Assembly: GCA_029243485.1 (NCBI GenBank) | Contig: JAQWRY010000086.1 | Span: 620,001 to 684,000, forward strand | From: Candidatus Binatia bacterium | Lineage (GTDB): Bacteria; Desulfobacterota; Binatia; UBA12015 | Reading direction: 5' to 3' | DNA: 64,000 bases | In this document: positions 17,410-26,227 of the stretch, piece by piece | How positions within the stretch are numbered: the stretch's first letter is position 1 | How the letters are laid out: the number at the start of each line of letters is the position of its first letter | Program-made: the position numbers and the translations under genes | Notes under the pieces: model-generated | Databases searched by the model: none | What the model saw: only the letters and a program-made list of their open reading frames with translations | Told to the model about the DNA's origin: nothing

Positions 17410-18933
17410 CTAGCGGCTGTCGCCTAGAAAGAGGACGCGATCGTTCGAGCGGTCTCGCTCGGCGATGAGGAGAGCCTGGCCGGCGTTGTTGAAGCCCACG
17501 GACGTGAGGTTGGTGATCGTTCCGAGAGCCTCGGTATCGAGGCTCGAGACTATCGTGACGAACTCGCCGTTCGCGCGCCGCACCGAGGCGCGGGTTTCCT
17601 CGACCCGGGTCGTTCCCTCGATGCGCGTCCCAAGGGTCGTGACGAAGAGAACGTCGCCTGCCTCATTTATCCGCGTGCCCCCGGTGGAGAACACTTCCAG
17701 TTCCTCGCCGGGGAACAGGTCGCCTTCGCAGACGATATTCTGAGTCGAACGCGAGTCGCCCAGCCTCAGGCAGGCGGTTTCCTCGCCCGTGGCTTCGTTC
17801 CGCAGGGTTGCCTGGAAGAGTGCGCGCCCCCCGCCGAGCCCGGTTCCGCGGAGGGACGCCACGACACGGTCGGCCTCGATGCTCCCTTCGGCGGCGATGT
17901 CCGTGAACTGATCGCCATCGAGAAGGCCGATATGATCTCGAACCGGATCGTCGGGGTTCTGGCCGGCGAAACCGAGTTCGACCAGGAGCCGTCCCTCGGT
18001 GTCGAGGTCGACGATGTCGATTCGCGCCACCACTCCTTCGGGAAGCTCTCCGTTTTTGCGCAGGGTGGGCAGGGTGTCCTCGCCGTCGAACTGAACGACG
18101 ACGGGCGACCTGCGCCGGCCCGGTACCGAGAAGAAGAGCTCACCGTCCTCGTTCATCCCGATCTGGGCGTCGTTGGCCTGGCGCCGGTCCAGCTCGAAGT
18201 CCTCGTGCTCGATCTGAACGACCTCCGACTCGTTTGCCAGGAAGAGGGCAACGGTGCAGAGGTCGCGGGGTGTATCGCCCGTGGAGTCGACCTCGCAGTC
18301 CCCGCCTCCGCCCACGAACGCGACCCGGCCGTTCCGTACGATCCGGAAGTTTCCGAGGATCCGGAACTCGGGGCCGCCGGCGCCGGTGATGGTCTCGGGA
18401 TCGTTCGCGATCCCGGCGATGGTCTCGACCTCGTCATCGAGAGCTCGGTGAAGCTGGTCGGTGTCCAGTCCGTTCCCGCTCTGAAAAGCGAGCTCGCCGG
18501 TCGAAGCCATCCTAAGCCGGGAAAGCGTGGAGAGGTCGACTTCGGCCGGTGCGTTGCTCTCGTCGAAGATCGTTCGCAAGGTGCCGTTCGCGGCCATGCG
18601 GAGGACCGCGCGTGCGTCGCCCTGGTTCGCTGCGGCGATGAGCGCCAGGCTGCCGTCGGCGGCGAGCGCGGCATCTTCGATGTTGCCGATCACGAAGCCG
18701 TTGGTTGCCGCGTCACCGTTCTGCAGGGCGATGCGGGCGTTGCTGGGCTGGCGCGGGTCTACTTCCGGCGGGTCTACGGGAATGGGCGAGGGCGCCGGGG
18801 CCGGGTTGTTCGAGGTGCTTCCGCCGTCATTTCCACCGCCGCCACCACAGGCGAACGTGGTCAGAAGAGTCAGGACCACAAGGCTCGAGCGAATCGGGTG
18901 GACATGGTGCGAAGTGTAAATGTGCGGCAACAA
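17410..18933 (-). CDS. Putative lipoprotein with repeated beta-propeller-like segments
   Basis: The signal sequence ends in a lipobox (LTTFAC), followed by a Gly-rich and Pro-rich linker (NNPAPAPSPIPVDPPEVDP). The remaining 450 residues carry repeats with ADGSLALIA, STGELAFQSG, NEDGELFFSV, EAGDVLFVTT and NNAGQALLIA spacing, resembling the propeller-like repeats of DUF7453-type or choice-of-anchor proteins. The function is unknown. It would be tethered to the outer membrane or periplasmic face. It is flanked by two HTH genes with no evident operon. Confidence 0.7.
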   Translation of the reverse strand: MLPHIYTSHHVHPIRSSLVVLTLLTTFACGGGGGNDGGSTSNNPAPAPSPIPVDPPEVDPRQPSNARIALQNGDAATNGFVIGNIEDAALAADGSLALIAAANQGDARAVLRMAANGTLRTIFDESNAPAEVDLSTLSRLRMASTGELAFQSGNGLDTDQLHRALDDEVETIAGIANDPETITGAGGPEFRILGNFRIVRNGRVAFVGGGGDCEVDSTGDTPRDLCTVALFLANESEVVQIEHEDFELDRRQANDAQIGMNEDGELFFSVPGRRRSPVVVQFDGEDTLPTLRKNGELPEGVVARIDIVDLDTEGRLLVELGFAGQNPDDPVRDHIGLLDGDQFTDIAAEGSIEADRVVASLRGTGLGGGRALFQATLRNEATGEETACLRLGDSRSTQNIVCEGDLFPGEELEVFSTGGTRINEAGDVLFVTTLGTRIEGTTRVEETRASVRRANGEFVTIVSSLDTEALGTITNLTSVGFNNAGQALLIAERDRSNDRVLFLGDSR

Positions 18934-19138
18934 GCAAGGACCTCCTTACGGGTTCGAAGACGCGCGCAGGAGGGGGGTCTGGAAGAAGCAGGGGGGCCGG
19001 CGCGTCTGCCCGTCAGACTAACCTTCCGAGTACTATCCCGGAAAGCGGGTATTTGTCCGCACGCCGGGCCGGACCTTTCGGGGCCCCCGCGATCGTGGCC
19101 GTGCTCGACCGCGGGGACCCAGGCTACAGGATCTTGGT

Positions 19139-19384
19139 TCAGGCTGCGACAGACGTGTGCTGCGCATCCAGGGATTCTTCCCCCAGGAACCACTCCATGG
19201 GGTATCCCGTGTACTTCGCAATGCGGAACAGCACGTCCGTCGTTGGGATTCGACCGTTCATGTAGTTGTAAACGGCCGACAGGCTGAGCCCCAGGTCGTA
19301 TGCGAATGCCTTGGGCTCGTCCCGCACGACGAATCGAATGCGGTCCGAAAGGACTCTCGGATCAATGCTGATCGTGTTGTCCAT
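19139..19384 (-). CDS. Small helix-turn-helix protein
   Basis: An 81-residue protein whose middle (AFAYDLGLSLSAVYNYMNGRIPTTDVLFRIAKYTGYP) has the XRE HTH pattern with a YNYMNG recognition turn. AAGGAG lies immediately before the ATG. A terminator 72 bp upstream isolates it from the ABC-F transcript, so its promoter should lie in 19385-19455. It is distinct in sequence from the HTH protein at 16965. No target is known. Confidence 0.75.
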   Translation of the reverse strand: MDNTISIDPRVLSDRIRFVVRDEPKAFAYDLGLSLSAVYNYMNGRIPTTDVLFRIAKYTGYPMEWFLGEESLDAQHTSVAA

Positions 19385-19450
19385 GGCTCCTTGCTCTCCT
19401 TCCCGCTCCGCCCGTTTCCGGGTCGAGGCTTGGTTGTTCCTCGATCGGCC

Positions 19451-19487
19451 AAAAAAAAGGCCGCTGGGTTTTCACCCAGCGGCCTTT
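19451..19487 (-). terminator. Strong intrinsic terminator, minus-strand transcripts
   Basis: A 14-bp perfect stem (19456-19469 with 19474-19487) with TTTC loop, followed on the minus strand by eight U. It ends transcription that comes from ABC-F and the small reading frame at 19512-19694. Confidence 0.93.
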
Positions 19488-19511
19488 CCTTCGAGGAATC
19501 GTTCAGTTCGG

Positions 19512-19694
19512 TTACTGATCACCTCTTGGGGGGCTGCTGGGCCTGAAGTCGCAAATCGTAGCGACCGGCGTGCGCTTGGCCTGCGCACAGAGCGACGAGA
19601 CGACTACGACATGAGCGGCGGAACGCACCGAGACTGCGCGTACACGCCCGGCGTCGTTTCCGCGCCAGCTGTGATTTGCAGTCATAATGATCAT
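19512..19694 (-). CDS. Possible 60-residue protein or non-coding transcript before terminator
   Basis: A short reading frame with an AAAGGG element about 10 nt before the ATG, ending 25 bp before a strong terminator. The product begins with IIMTANHSWRGNDAG and has a hydrophobic middle (AAHVVVVSSLCAQA). I recognise no family. It may be a real small protein, or the segment may simply be the 3' untranslated region of ABC-F or a small RNA. Confidence 0.3.
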   Translation of the reverse strand: MIIMTANHSWRGNDAGRVRAVSVRSAAHVVVVSSLCAQAKRTPVATICDFRPSSPPRGDQ

Positions 19695-19807
19695 TCGGTT
19701 GCGTTCCCTTTCTCGACCCAACTTGCCTTGCAAGATGTTGTACCCATGGCCTGATGGGGGATTCAAGCCCCCCTTCTCCACACCTGTGGAACGCCATGGC
19801 GTCCGGG

Positions 19808-21784
19808 CTACGTTTCCGCCGACGCTTCGGCGGCCTCCAGCGCGTCCTGAACCTCCACCCAGCGGTCCATTTTCGCCGTCAGGTCTCGGTCGACCTCGGC
19901 GTGGCGACGCTGCGCTCCGCCGACGTCGAAATCCGAATCCTCATACGTTTCCGGGTCGGCGAGGCGACTCTCGAGTTCGCCCTTTTCGGTCTCCAGGGCC
20001 TCGATCCCGGTTTCCAATGAGGTCAGCTCTCGGCGCAGGGGCTGTGTACGACGGGCCAGGTCGTTTCGGGCCTCTGCCGCCGCGCGCCGCTCTGCTCGTT
20101 TGCCGCGGCCGGACCGCTCTCCGTCGGCACCCTCGTCTGCGGGTCCGCCCCCCGCGCTGGTGCCGGCGGCCAGGAGTTCGGCCTCCTGGGCGTGCTTCCA
20201 CGTATAGTAGTCCCAATCGCCGGGGTATTCGTTGACGGTTCCCGGCTCGATCCGGACGACTCTCCTCGCCAGGCGGCGGATGAAGTGGACGTCGTGGCTA
20301 ACGAAGCAGAGGGAGCCCTCGTACTCGCGGAGCGCGTCGATTAGGGCGTCTACCGAAGGGATGTCCAGGTGGGTGGTCGGCTCGTCCATCAAGAGGACGC
20401 TCGGCGGTGCCAGCAGAATCCGTGCGAGGGCGAGACGGCTCTTCTCGCCGCCACTCAGAACGGAGGCGTTCTTGAAGACGTCGTCGCCGCTGAAAAGGAA
20501 GGAGCCGAGAAGGGTGCGGATGAAGGTCTCGGTCTGGTCCGGGGCGGCGGAGCGCGCGTTCTCTAGGACCGTCTGCCCGAGGTCCAGCAGGTCGTGCCGA
20601 TGCTGCGCGTAGTAGCCGATCGTGGCTCGGAGGCCGAGTTTTCGTTCTCCTTTGCTCGGCTCGAGCACACCACCCAGGAGCTTCAATAGCGTCGACTTTC
20701 CGGCACCGTTCGGACCGACGAGGACCGTCTTCTCTCCGCGTTCGAGCCGGAAATCGATGCCGTCGTAGATGGTCTCGGTGCCGTAACCGAAGCGGACCTT
20801 CTCGAGTTCGAGCGCGATGTCCGACGTGCGTTCCGGTTGCGGGAAGCGCAGGTGAACGCGTGCGCTCTCCGAGGCGATCTCGATGCGGTCTTCCTTCTCG
20901 AGGGCCTTGATCCGACTCTGGACCTGGGTTGCCTTCGTGCTCTTGGCGCGGAAGCGCTCGATGAAGCGTTCCGTCTGTTTGATGCGGCGGTCCTGTGCTT
21001 TGGCCGACGCCTCGAGTTGGGCGCGGCGGGCGGCGCGTTCCCGAACGTAGTCGCCGTACGAGCCGACGTACCGCGTGAGCTGCATCCGGTCGACTTCGAG
21101 AATCGACTGGATCGTCGCGTCGAGAAACGCGCGATCGTGCGAGATGATGATGAGGATCGAGCGTGTCTGAGCGAGGAATCCCTGGAGCCACAGCACAGAC
21201 TCGAGGTCGAGATGGTTCGTCGGCTCGTCGAGCAGAAGGACGTCGGGCAAGTCCAGGAGGAGTCGCGCCAGCTCGGCACGCATCACGTAGCCACCGGAAA
21301 ACGTTCCCAGCCGTCGTTCCGGTTCACCCGTGCGAAACCCCAGACCAGCGAGGATGCGTCGGGCCCGCGCTTCCCGGTCGTGGCCTCCGACTTCCGCGAA
21401 CACGGCGTGGGCCTCGGCAAGGTGGGTGCTCAGCGTTTCCCGCTCGGTATCGGTGGTGGCTGCTTCAATCGCGCTTGGAAGCCGCTCCAGGTCCTCCAGG
21501 ATCCCGGCGAGCCTGCCGGAGGGGCGGGTTGCCGTCTCCAGGACCGTTTCCTCGGGCGCGGTCAGGATCTCCTGCGGAAGGTGGCCGAGCGTGAGCCCCT
21601 TGGATCGTCGGATGGCACCGTCGTCGGGCAGCTCATGTCCGAGCAGCAGGGCCAGGAGCGTAGACTTTCCGGCGCCGTTCGGACCGACGATGCCGATCCG
21701 ATCCCCGGGACCCAGCGTGAGCGTCGCGTCCTGGATGAGGGTGCGGGCGCCGAAGCCCTTGGTGACGTTCTCGAGACTTATCAT
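19808..21784 (-). CDS. ABC-F family ATPase
   Basis: Two ATP-binding domains in one chain without membrane helices. Domain 1 has GPNGAGKSTLLALL, LGTFSGGYVMRAELARLLL and LLLDEPTNHLDLES. A linker with the charged arm helices follows (RRAQLEASAKAQDRRIKQTERF). Domain 2 has GPNGAGKSTLLKLLGG, LSGGEKSRLALARI and LLMDEPTTHLDIPS. The C-terminal 90 residues form a charged coiled coil, as in Uup/YheS types. ABC-F proteins act on ribosomes, resolving stalls or giving antibiotic protection. The start is the ATG at 21784; ATG 21814 is an upstream alternative. About 658 residues. Confidence 0.93.
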   Translation of the reverse strand: MISLENVTKGFGARTLIQDATLTLGPGDRIGIVGPNGAGKSTLLALLLGHELPDDGAIRRSKGLTLGHLPQEILTAPEETVLETATRPSGRLAGILEDLERLPSAIEAATTDTERETLSTHLAEAHAVFAEVGGHDREARARRILAGLGFRTGEPERRLGTFSGGYVMRAELARLLLDLPDVLLLDEPTNHLDLESVLWLQGFLAQTRSILIIISHDRAFLDATIQSILEVDRMQLTRYVGSYGDYVRERAARRAQLEASAKAQDRRIKQTERFIERFRAKSTKATQVQSRIKALEKEDRIEIASESARVHLRFPQPERTSDIALELEKVRFGYGTETIYDGIDFRLERGEKTVLVGPNGAGKSTLLKLLGGVLEPSKGERKLGLRATIGYYAQHRHDLLDLGQTVLENARSAAPDQTETFIRTLLGSFLFSGDDVFKNASVLSGGEKSRLALARILLAPPSVLLMDEPTTHLDIPSVDALIDALREYEGSLCFVSHDVHFIRRLARRVVRIEPGTVNEYPGDWDYYTWKHAQEAELLAAGTSAGGGPADEGADGERSGRGKRAERRAAAEARNDLARRTQPLRRELTSLETGIEALETEKGELESRLADPETYEDSDFDVGGAQRRHAEVDRDLTAKMDRWVEVQDALEAAEASAET

Positions 21785-21855
21785 CGGCTGGGCCGCAGGA
21801 ACGGAGGATAGCATCGGCGGGTTGACCGATGCATGGCCGCGACGGAAGGTCCGGT

Positions 21856-22536
21856 ATGCGCAAACTGATGTTCCTCTGCCGTCGCCGACCGGACATCGGC
21901 CACGACGACTACGCAAGTAAGGTACTCGTCGGGCACGTCCCGCTCGCGCTGCTCCACCATCCCACGATGCGCCACTATGTCGTCAACATCGTCGATCGGG
22001 CGCTGATCCCCGGATCGCCCGATATCGACTCGGTCGCAGAGCTCAGCTTCGACACGCTCGAGGACTACCGCGAGCGGCTCTACGACTCCGCGGAAGGCGA
22101 GAAGATCATTCACGGAGACGTGGTGGGCTTCATGGGCGCCGCGGACGCATACGAATGTACGGCGCACGTCCACAAGAAGCCCGAGGACTGGGAAGTCGGC
22201 CGAACGACACCGGGTGTGAAGATGATTTCGGGTCTGAAGCGGAAGCCGGGCGTCTCGCACGACGAGTTCGTCGACCATTGGCTCCATCGACACGTCCCCC
22301 TGGCTCTCGAAGATGCGGCGGGCATACCGCACTACGTGACCAACGTCGTCGACTCGAAGCTCTCCGATGGGGGCGAGGAGTTCGATGGTTTCGCGGAGCT
22401 GGGCTTCCCGAGCGAGGCTGCGATGATCGCGGAGTTCACCGGAAAACCCGAGCGCGCGAAGGTGATCGCCGCGGATAATGACAAGTTCATCGGGTCCATG
22501 CAGGCGTGGGTCGGGGTGGAGCACCCGCAGAAGTAG
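21856..22536 (+). CDS. Tandem EthD-domain protein
   Basis: Two related EthD (dimeric alpha-beta barrel) units: residues 1-110 (MRKLMFLCRRRPDIGHDDY, VGHVPLAL, HYVVNIVD) and 112-226 (MISGLKRKPGVSHDEFVDHW, RHVPLALED, HYVTNVVD). The repeated H-VPLAL and HYV-NVVD motifs show an internal duplication, so one chain probably folds as a pseudo-dimer. EthD proteins were found with ether-degrading P450s and many are accessory or small-molecule enzymes. GGAAGG precedes the ATG. It is divergent from ABC-F with a 71-bp gap. Confidence 0.88.
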   Translation: MRKLMFLCRRRPDIGHDDYASKVLVGHVPLALLHHPTMRHYVVNIVDRALIPGSPDIDSVAELSFDTLEDYRERLYDSAEGEKIIHGDVVGFMGAADAYECTAHVHKKPEDWEVGRTTPGVKMISGLKRKPGVSHDEFVDHWLHRHVPLALEDAAGIPHYVTNVVDSKLSDGGEEFDGFAELGFPSEAAMIAEFTGKPERAKVIAADNDKFIGSMQAWVGVEHPQK

Positions 22537-22554
22537 GTCGGACTCCCTGAGGCT

Positions 22555-23175
22555 TCAGCGCAGGTCGAATCCGAGGAGCTGCTGGAGCTCGGCGAGTGCC
22601 GGCTCTGGGTGGTCCACCTTGATGGTCGACATCCCGAGCTCGCGGGCGGTCTTAAGGTTCCGGCCGATGTCGTCCAGGAAGATCGCATGGCCTGGCTCGA
22701 CGGAGAGCCGCTCGCACACGATCTGGTAGATCCGCGGGTCCGGTTTCCGGACGCCCTCGACGGCGGACTCGACGTAGACGTCGAAGAAATCGACGAGGAG
22801 GTTTGCCTGCGCCTGGTCACTTTTCCAGTTGTTCGTGAGAGCTGCGGTGGCGATGCCTTGCTTGCGGATACGGCCGATCGCTTCGAGCATCTCGGGTCGC
22901 GGTCCGGTGACGAGGGCGATCCGTTCCATCATCTCGCGCGCGGAGAACACGGAACCGGCCTCGGCGCAGTCGGCGTCGAACGCTGGGTAGAATTCTTCGA
23001 GTTCGAGCTCGCCGCGTTCGAGGCGCGACCACGCTCCGGTGGCTCCCGTCGAGACCACGATGCCGTTGATGAAGCCCGAAGGGATCCCCTTCTCTTTCTC
23101 GTAGTCGCGAATGACGTGAAGAGGTGACCCCAACACGACTCCACCCAGGTCGAAGATGACGGCGCGGTAGCTCAT
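22555..23175 (-). CDS. HAD-superfamily hydrolase, epoxide hydrolase N-domain/ACAD10-like
   Basis: A 206-residue cytoplasmic HAD protein. Motif I is FDLGGVVLGSP, where the usual second Asp (DxD) is Gly as in EPHX2-like phosphatases. Motif II is ALTNNW, the motif III Lys is in GVRKPDPRIYQ, and motif IV is IFLDDIGRN. The helical cap lies at about 20-95. The likely activity is phosphatase on a small metabolite; the substrate cannot be read from sequence. It is divergent from the NUDIX gene. Confidence 0.88.
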   Translation of the reverse strand: MSYRAVIFDLGGVVLGSPLHVIRDYEKEKGIPSGFINGIVVSTGATGAWSRLERGELELEEFYPAFDADCAEAGSVFSAREMMERIALVTGPRPEMLEAIGRIRKQGIATAALTNNWKSDQAQANLLVDFFDVYVESAVEGVRKPDPRIYQIVCERLSVEPGHAIFLDDIGRNLKTARELGMSTIKVDHPEPALAELQQLLGFDLR

Positions 23176-23212
23176 GGTTCAGCGGTAGCCTAGGGCAAGA
23201 CCGCATGCCAAG

Positions 23213-23803
23213 GTGCCGCCCGTGCATCGGAAGGCCATCCTCGGACTCCTCGAGCGTTACCTCGATCGTCATCCGAATGAACTGATCATGGTGGATCACA
23301 TCCGTCAGTTCGTTCGCGTTCACGACGACTGCTTCGAGCGAACCTGCCTCGAAGGCCACATCACGGCCTCCGCGTGGGTGGTCTCGGAGGATCACCAGAA
23401 CGCTCTCTTCACGCATCACGCGAAGCTGCAGCGTTGGCTGCAACTCGGCGGGCATTCCGACGGGCAGACGGATCCGTTCCAGGTGGCGCTGCGCGAGGCG
23501 CGCGAAGAGTCCGGCATGCAGCGGTTTCGCGAGGCCTCGGGCGCAGACGTTCCCCTTCCTCTGGATGTCGATGTTCATCGAATTCCAGAGCGTCGCGCGG
23601 AGCCGGCGCACCTGCATCTGGACATTCGCTACCTCTTGATCGCCGAGGTCGGCCAGCCGCTCGTCCTGACGGAGGAATCGAATGATCTCCGCTGGATACC
23701 GGTCTCGGAAATCGCGCAGTGGTTCGATGAGGAGAGCCTTCTTCGCATGGCAAGAAAGGTGCCGGCACTTCTCGGCGAGGGGTCGGCTCCGCCGCCGGGC
23801 TGA
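23213..23803 (+). CDS. NUDIX hydrolase
   Basis: A 196-residue cytoplasmic protein with the NUDIX box around residues 83-105, GGHSDGQTDPFQVALREAR followed by EESG. The REAREES core is intact; the first Glu of the box is Thr, a variation also seen in GGHADG-type members. The likely reaction is cleavage of a nucleoside diphosphate linked to another group. GTG 23213 is used as start. DUF427 follows after 6 bp, so both probably share an mRNA. Confidence 0.87.
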   Translation: MPPVHRKAILGLLERYLDRHPNELIMVDHIRQFVRVHDDCFERTCLEGHITASAWVVSEDHQNALFTHHAKLQRWLQLGGHSDGQTDPFQVALREAREESGMQRFREASGADVPLPLDVDVHRIPERRAEPAHLHLDIRYLLIAEVGQPLVLTEESNDLRWIPVSEIAQWFDEESLLRMARKVPALLGEGSAPPPG

Positions 23804-23809
23804 AGGACG

Positions 23810-24379
23810 ATGCCGGGCCGGACGGACTGGGACGCGGCTCGCGTCCGACGCGAGCGAGACCGGTTTCGCGCAGAGATTCGCGTACGCCCGTCTAAGATCG
23901 ACGTGCCGGGCCACGGACAGGAGTCGGTCTGGGGGTATTCTCGGCCGCCGCGGATCGAACGAGAGTCGCGGCCGGTCCGTGTGGAACTCGCAGGGGTCGT
24001 TCTCGCACAGAGCGTGCAGGCGGTTCGGGTTCTGGAGACCTCGAGCCCGCCGACGGTCTACCTGCCGCCGTCGGACGTTCGGTTTTCTTCCGTGCGGAAG
24101 ATGCCCGAGCGGACGCTCTGCGAGTGGAAGGGACTCGCCGTCTACTGGGAAGCGAAGGTCGGCGTTCGTGTCGCCCGGGCGATCGCGTGGAGCTACCCGG
24201 AGCCGTTCCCAGAGTACGCTGCTCTGCAGGATTGGATTGCGTTCTTTCCGGGTCGTGTCGACGGGTGTTGGCTCGGAGAAGAACGCGTTCGACCGCAACC
24301 AGGAGAGTACTACGGCGGATGGGTGACCGACGACGTCGTCGGTCCGTTCAAGGGAGAGCCGGGAAGCGAACGTTGGTAG
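23810..24379 (+). CDS. DUF427 family protein
   Basis: A 189-residue protein matching DUF427: ESVWGYSRPPRIERESR, VLETSSPPTVYLPPSDVR, AVYWEAKVG, and a terminal repeat-like block EYAALQDWIAFFPGRVDG. Members are soluble beta-barrel proteins without established activity. An N-terminal Arg-rich segment of about 30 residues precedes the domain. It sits 6 bp after the NUDIX gene. Confidence 0.85.
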   Translation: MPGRTDWDAARVRRERDRFRAEIRVRPSKIDVPGHGQESVWGYSRPPRIERESRPVRVELAGVVLAQSVQAVRVLETSSPPTVYLPPSDVRFSSVRKMPERTLCEWKGLAVYWEAKVGVRVARAIAWSYPEPFPEYAALQDWIAFFPGRVDGCWLGEERVRPQPGEYYGGWVTDDVVGPFKGEPGSERW

Positions 24380-24434
24380 TTAGATCAGGCACTATGGGGT
24401 TGTACATCTCGCCTGCGTCATGCCAAAAAAATAC

Positions 24435-24462
24435 GTTGACTCGCATTGTGAGACGCAAGTAG
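24435..24462 (+). promoter_or_regulatory. Weak candidate promoter for the PD40 protein
   Basis: TTGACT at 24435-24440 is followed after 17 bp by GTAGCG, a poor -10. The same TTGAC-N17-GTAG layout occurs before DUF1302 at 4676. A 5-bp hairpin (GACGC/GCGTC) overlaps the spacer. Support is limited to this resemblance. Confidence 0.25.
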
Positions 24463-24587
24463 CGTCGACCGTGGACGAGCCTTGCGGTCTTGGATCGCGG
24501 CTCTCTTCTGCCTGTTCGCTACGGTCTTTAAATCCAACTTGTCGACTCGACGGGGCTCGCTGCGCTCCGCTCGCCTTGGAGGTTCTC

Positions 24588-26138
24588 ATGTCCTCAATCC
24601 TACGCCCGTTCCCACTTCTGTTCACCGGGGTCGGGGTTCTGAGCTTGATCGTCACCGGATCGGCACTGGGCTACGTTAAAATCGCCACGGCCAAGCTCGT
24701 CACGAACACGAAGAACGGCAGCAACGAGATGGTGGCGCTCGACAAGAAGGGACAGGTCGCCGTGTTCGTTTCGAACTCCGATCACCTTGCGGGTGTTGCG
24801 CCGCCCGCGACGGGAGCCTTCGATTACGACGGTGCCGGGAACGGGTTCGCCTCCGGCGCCGCGCCCAGTCCGTCGTGCACCAATTGCCTGCCGGTCGATG
24901 AAAACGCGGGCAATCTCTACCTCTGGCGTCTGAAGAAGAAAGGTGACCAGCCCGCGAACTCGATTCGTCAGCTGACGTCCTCGGCGACGGGTGGGTTCGA
25001 CGCGAACTCGCATCCGGATATGGATTCGAAGGCGCAGTGGGTTGCGTGGACGTCGGATCAGGATCACCTGGGTTCCAACAATGATGGCAACAGCGAAATC
25101 TTCTTGGTGGAACTCGACACCGACACGATCATGCAGGTGACCCATACGATGGGGGGTGGCGACAAGGCGAACCGAACGGCGACCATCAGCGATAAAGGTC
25201 GGTTCATCGCGTTCGACTCGACTCGCGACTATGCGGAGGCCGGCAATTGCAAGCGGCCGGATGGCACCACGGCCTGCAGCAACCCCGACCACAACTCCGA
25301 GGTGATGTTCTACGACCGCGAGGCCGGGACCTTCACGCAGGTGACGGATACAAGCGGCGACGGCAACGACGCACACGAGTATCCCCGCATCAGCATCGAT
25401 GCGAGCCACATCGTATTCAAGTCGACTCGGAGCTTCGCGGGCGTCCTCGGCGGCGGCGTGACGTGTGTCGGGAGCACCGGTGGGTGCGCGAACGATTCGA
25501 ACGGTGAGATCATGCTCTACGAAATCGGAGAGCGGATTCTGACCCAGGTGACAGACACAATCAATCAGGCCGGATGCAACGACAAGACGTCGAACGAGCG
25601 CCCCGAGGTGAGCAAGAAGGGCAAGTATGTCGTCTTCCAGTCCGAGTGTGAGGAGCAGCTCAACGCGGCCGGTTGTGGCCGCTGCAACGGGAACGACGAG
25701 GTCTTCTACTTCGAGACGAAGAAGGGCGAAATCTCGCAGGTCACGATCTCCGATGCCGGGTGGAATCGCGTGCCGCGCATTGCACCGACGGGTAGCTACA
25801 TCGCCTGGGACACGAACCGCAGCTACTTCGGTCTCAACGCGAGCCACAACGAAAAGCTCTTCATCATGAAGCGCGGAAGCACGAAGCCGCGTGCCGGGCT
25901 CACCGCCAAGATGCAGGTCGTGGAAGATGAGGAGCTCGCGGATTTAAACGTCGTGCAGCACCCGAGGAGCCAGGCCACCACGATCCAGTTCGATGGCGGC
26001 TTTCCGGGCAGCGAACGGATCGGCATAAGCGGTAACGGACGCCACGTTGCCTTCGAGAGTTCGAAAAATGTCGGCAATCAGGAGATCTGGCTGGTCGATC
26101 GGAACAGGTGCGACCACGCCTACCCCGACTGCCTTTAG
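24588..26138 (+). CDS. Exported PD40/TolB-like beta-propeller protein
   Basis: The ATG at 24588 with TTGGAGG seven bases upstream precedes a signal peptide (LLFTGVGVLSLIVTGSALGY). The 516-residue protein contains repeats of the PD40/WD40-like type: SDKGRFIAFDSTRDYA, DASHIVFKSTRSF, KKGKYVVFQSECEE, PTGSYIAWDTNRSYF and GNGRHVAFESSKNVG, each pairing with a phrase such as NSEIFLVELDTDT or NGEIMLYEIG. These form a propeller like TolB without the Tol partner genes. The role is unknown. It ends at a strong terminator. Confidence 0.82.
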   Translation: MSSILRPFPLLFTGVGVLSLIVTGSALGYVKIATAKLVTNTKNGSNEMVALDKKGQVAVFVSNSDHLAGVAPPATGAFDYDGAGNGFASGAAPSPSCTNCLPVDENAGNLYLWRLKKKGDQPANSIRQLTSSATGGFDANSHPDMDSKAQWVAWTSDQDHLGSNNDGNSEIFLVELDTDTIMQVTHTMGGGDKANRTATISDKGRFIAFDSTRDYAEAGNCKRPDGTTACSNPDHNSEVMFYDREAGTFTQVTDTSGDGNDAHEYPRISIDASHIVFKSTRSFAGVLGGGVTCVGSTGGCANDSNGEIMLYEIGERILTQVTDTINQAGCNDKTSNERPEVSKKGKYVVFQSECEEQLNAAGCGRCNGNDEVFYFETKKGEISQVTISDAGWNRVPRIAPTGSYIAWDTNRSYFGLNASHNEKLFIMKRGSTKPRAGLTAKMQVVEDEELADLNVVQHPRSQATTIQFDGGFPGSERIGISGNGRHVAFESSKNVGNQEIWLVDRNRCDHAYPDCL

Positions 26139-26189
26139 ACCAGCGTTCCGGGCCTCGGGGTCGTCCCGGCTTCGGCCTCTGCTACTCTG

Positions 26190-26223
26190 AAAGCGCCGCC
26201 TCTCCTCGAGAGGCGGCGCTTTT
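26190..26223 (+). terminator. Intrinsic terminator
   Basis: A perfect 15-bp stem (26190-26204 with 26208-26222) with a T-run at its end. It closes the PD40 transcript and lies only 5 bp before the ATG of the oxidoreductase, so it also shapes that gene's leader. Confidence 0.88.
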
Positions 26224-26227
26224 GCTT

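Noticed and set aside
19740-19790. tmRNA-like T-arm (GGGGG, TTCAAG, CCCCCC, then TTCTCCA) on the plus strand
   Set aside because: No matching 5' acceptor strand, no tag reading frame ending in a LAA-type peptide and no pseudoknots within reach. It is a chance hairpin.
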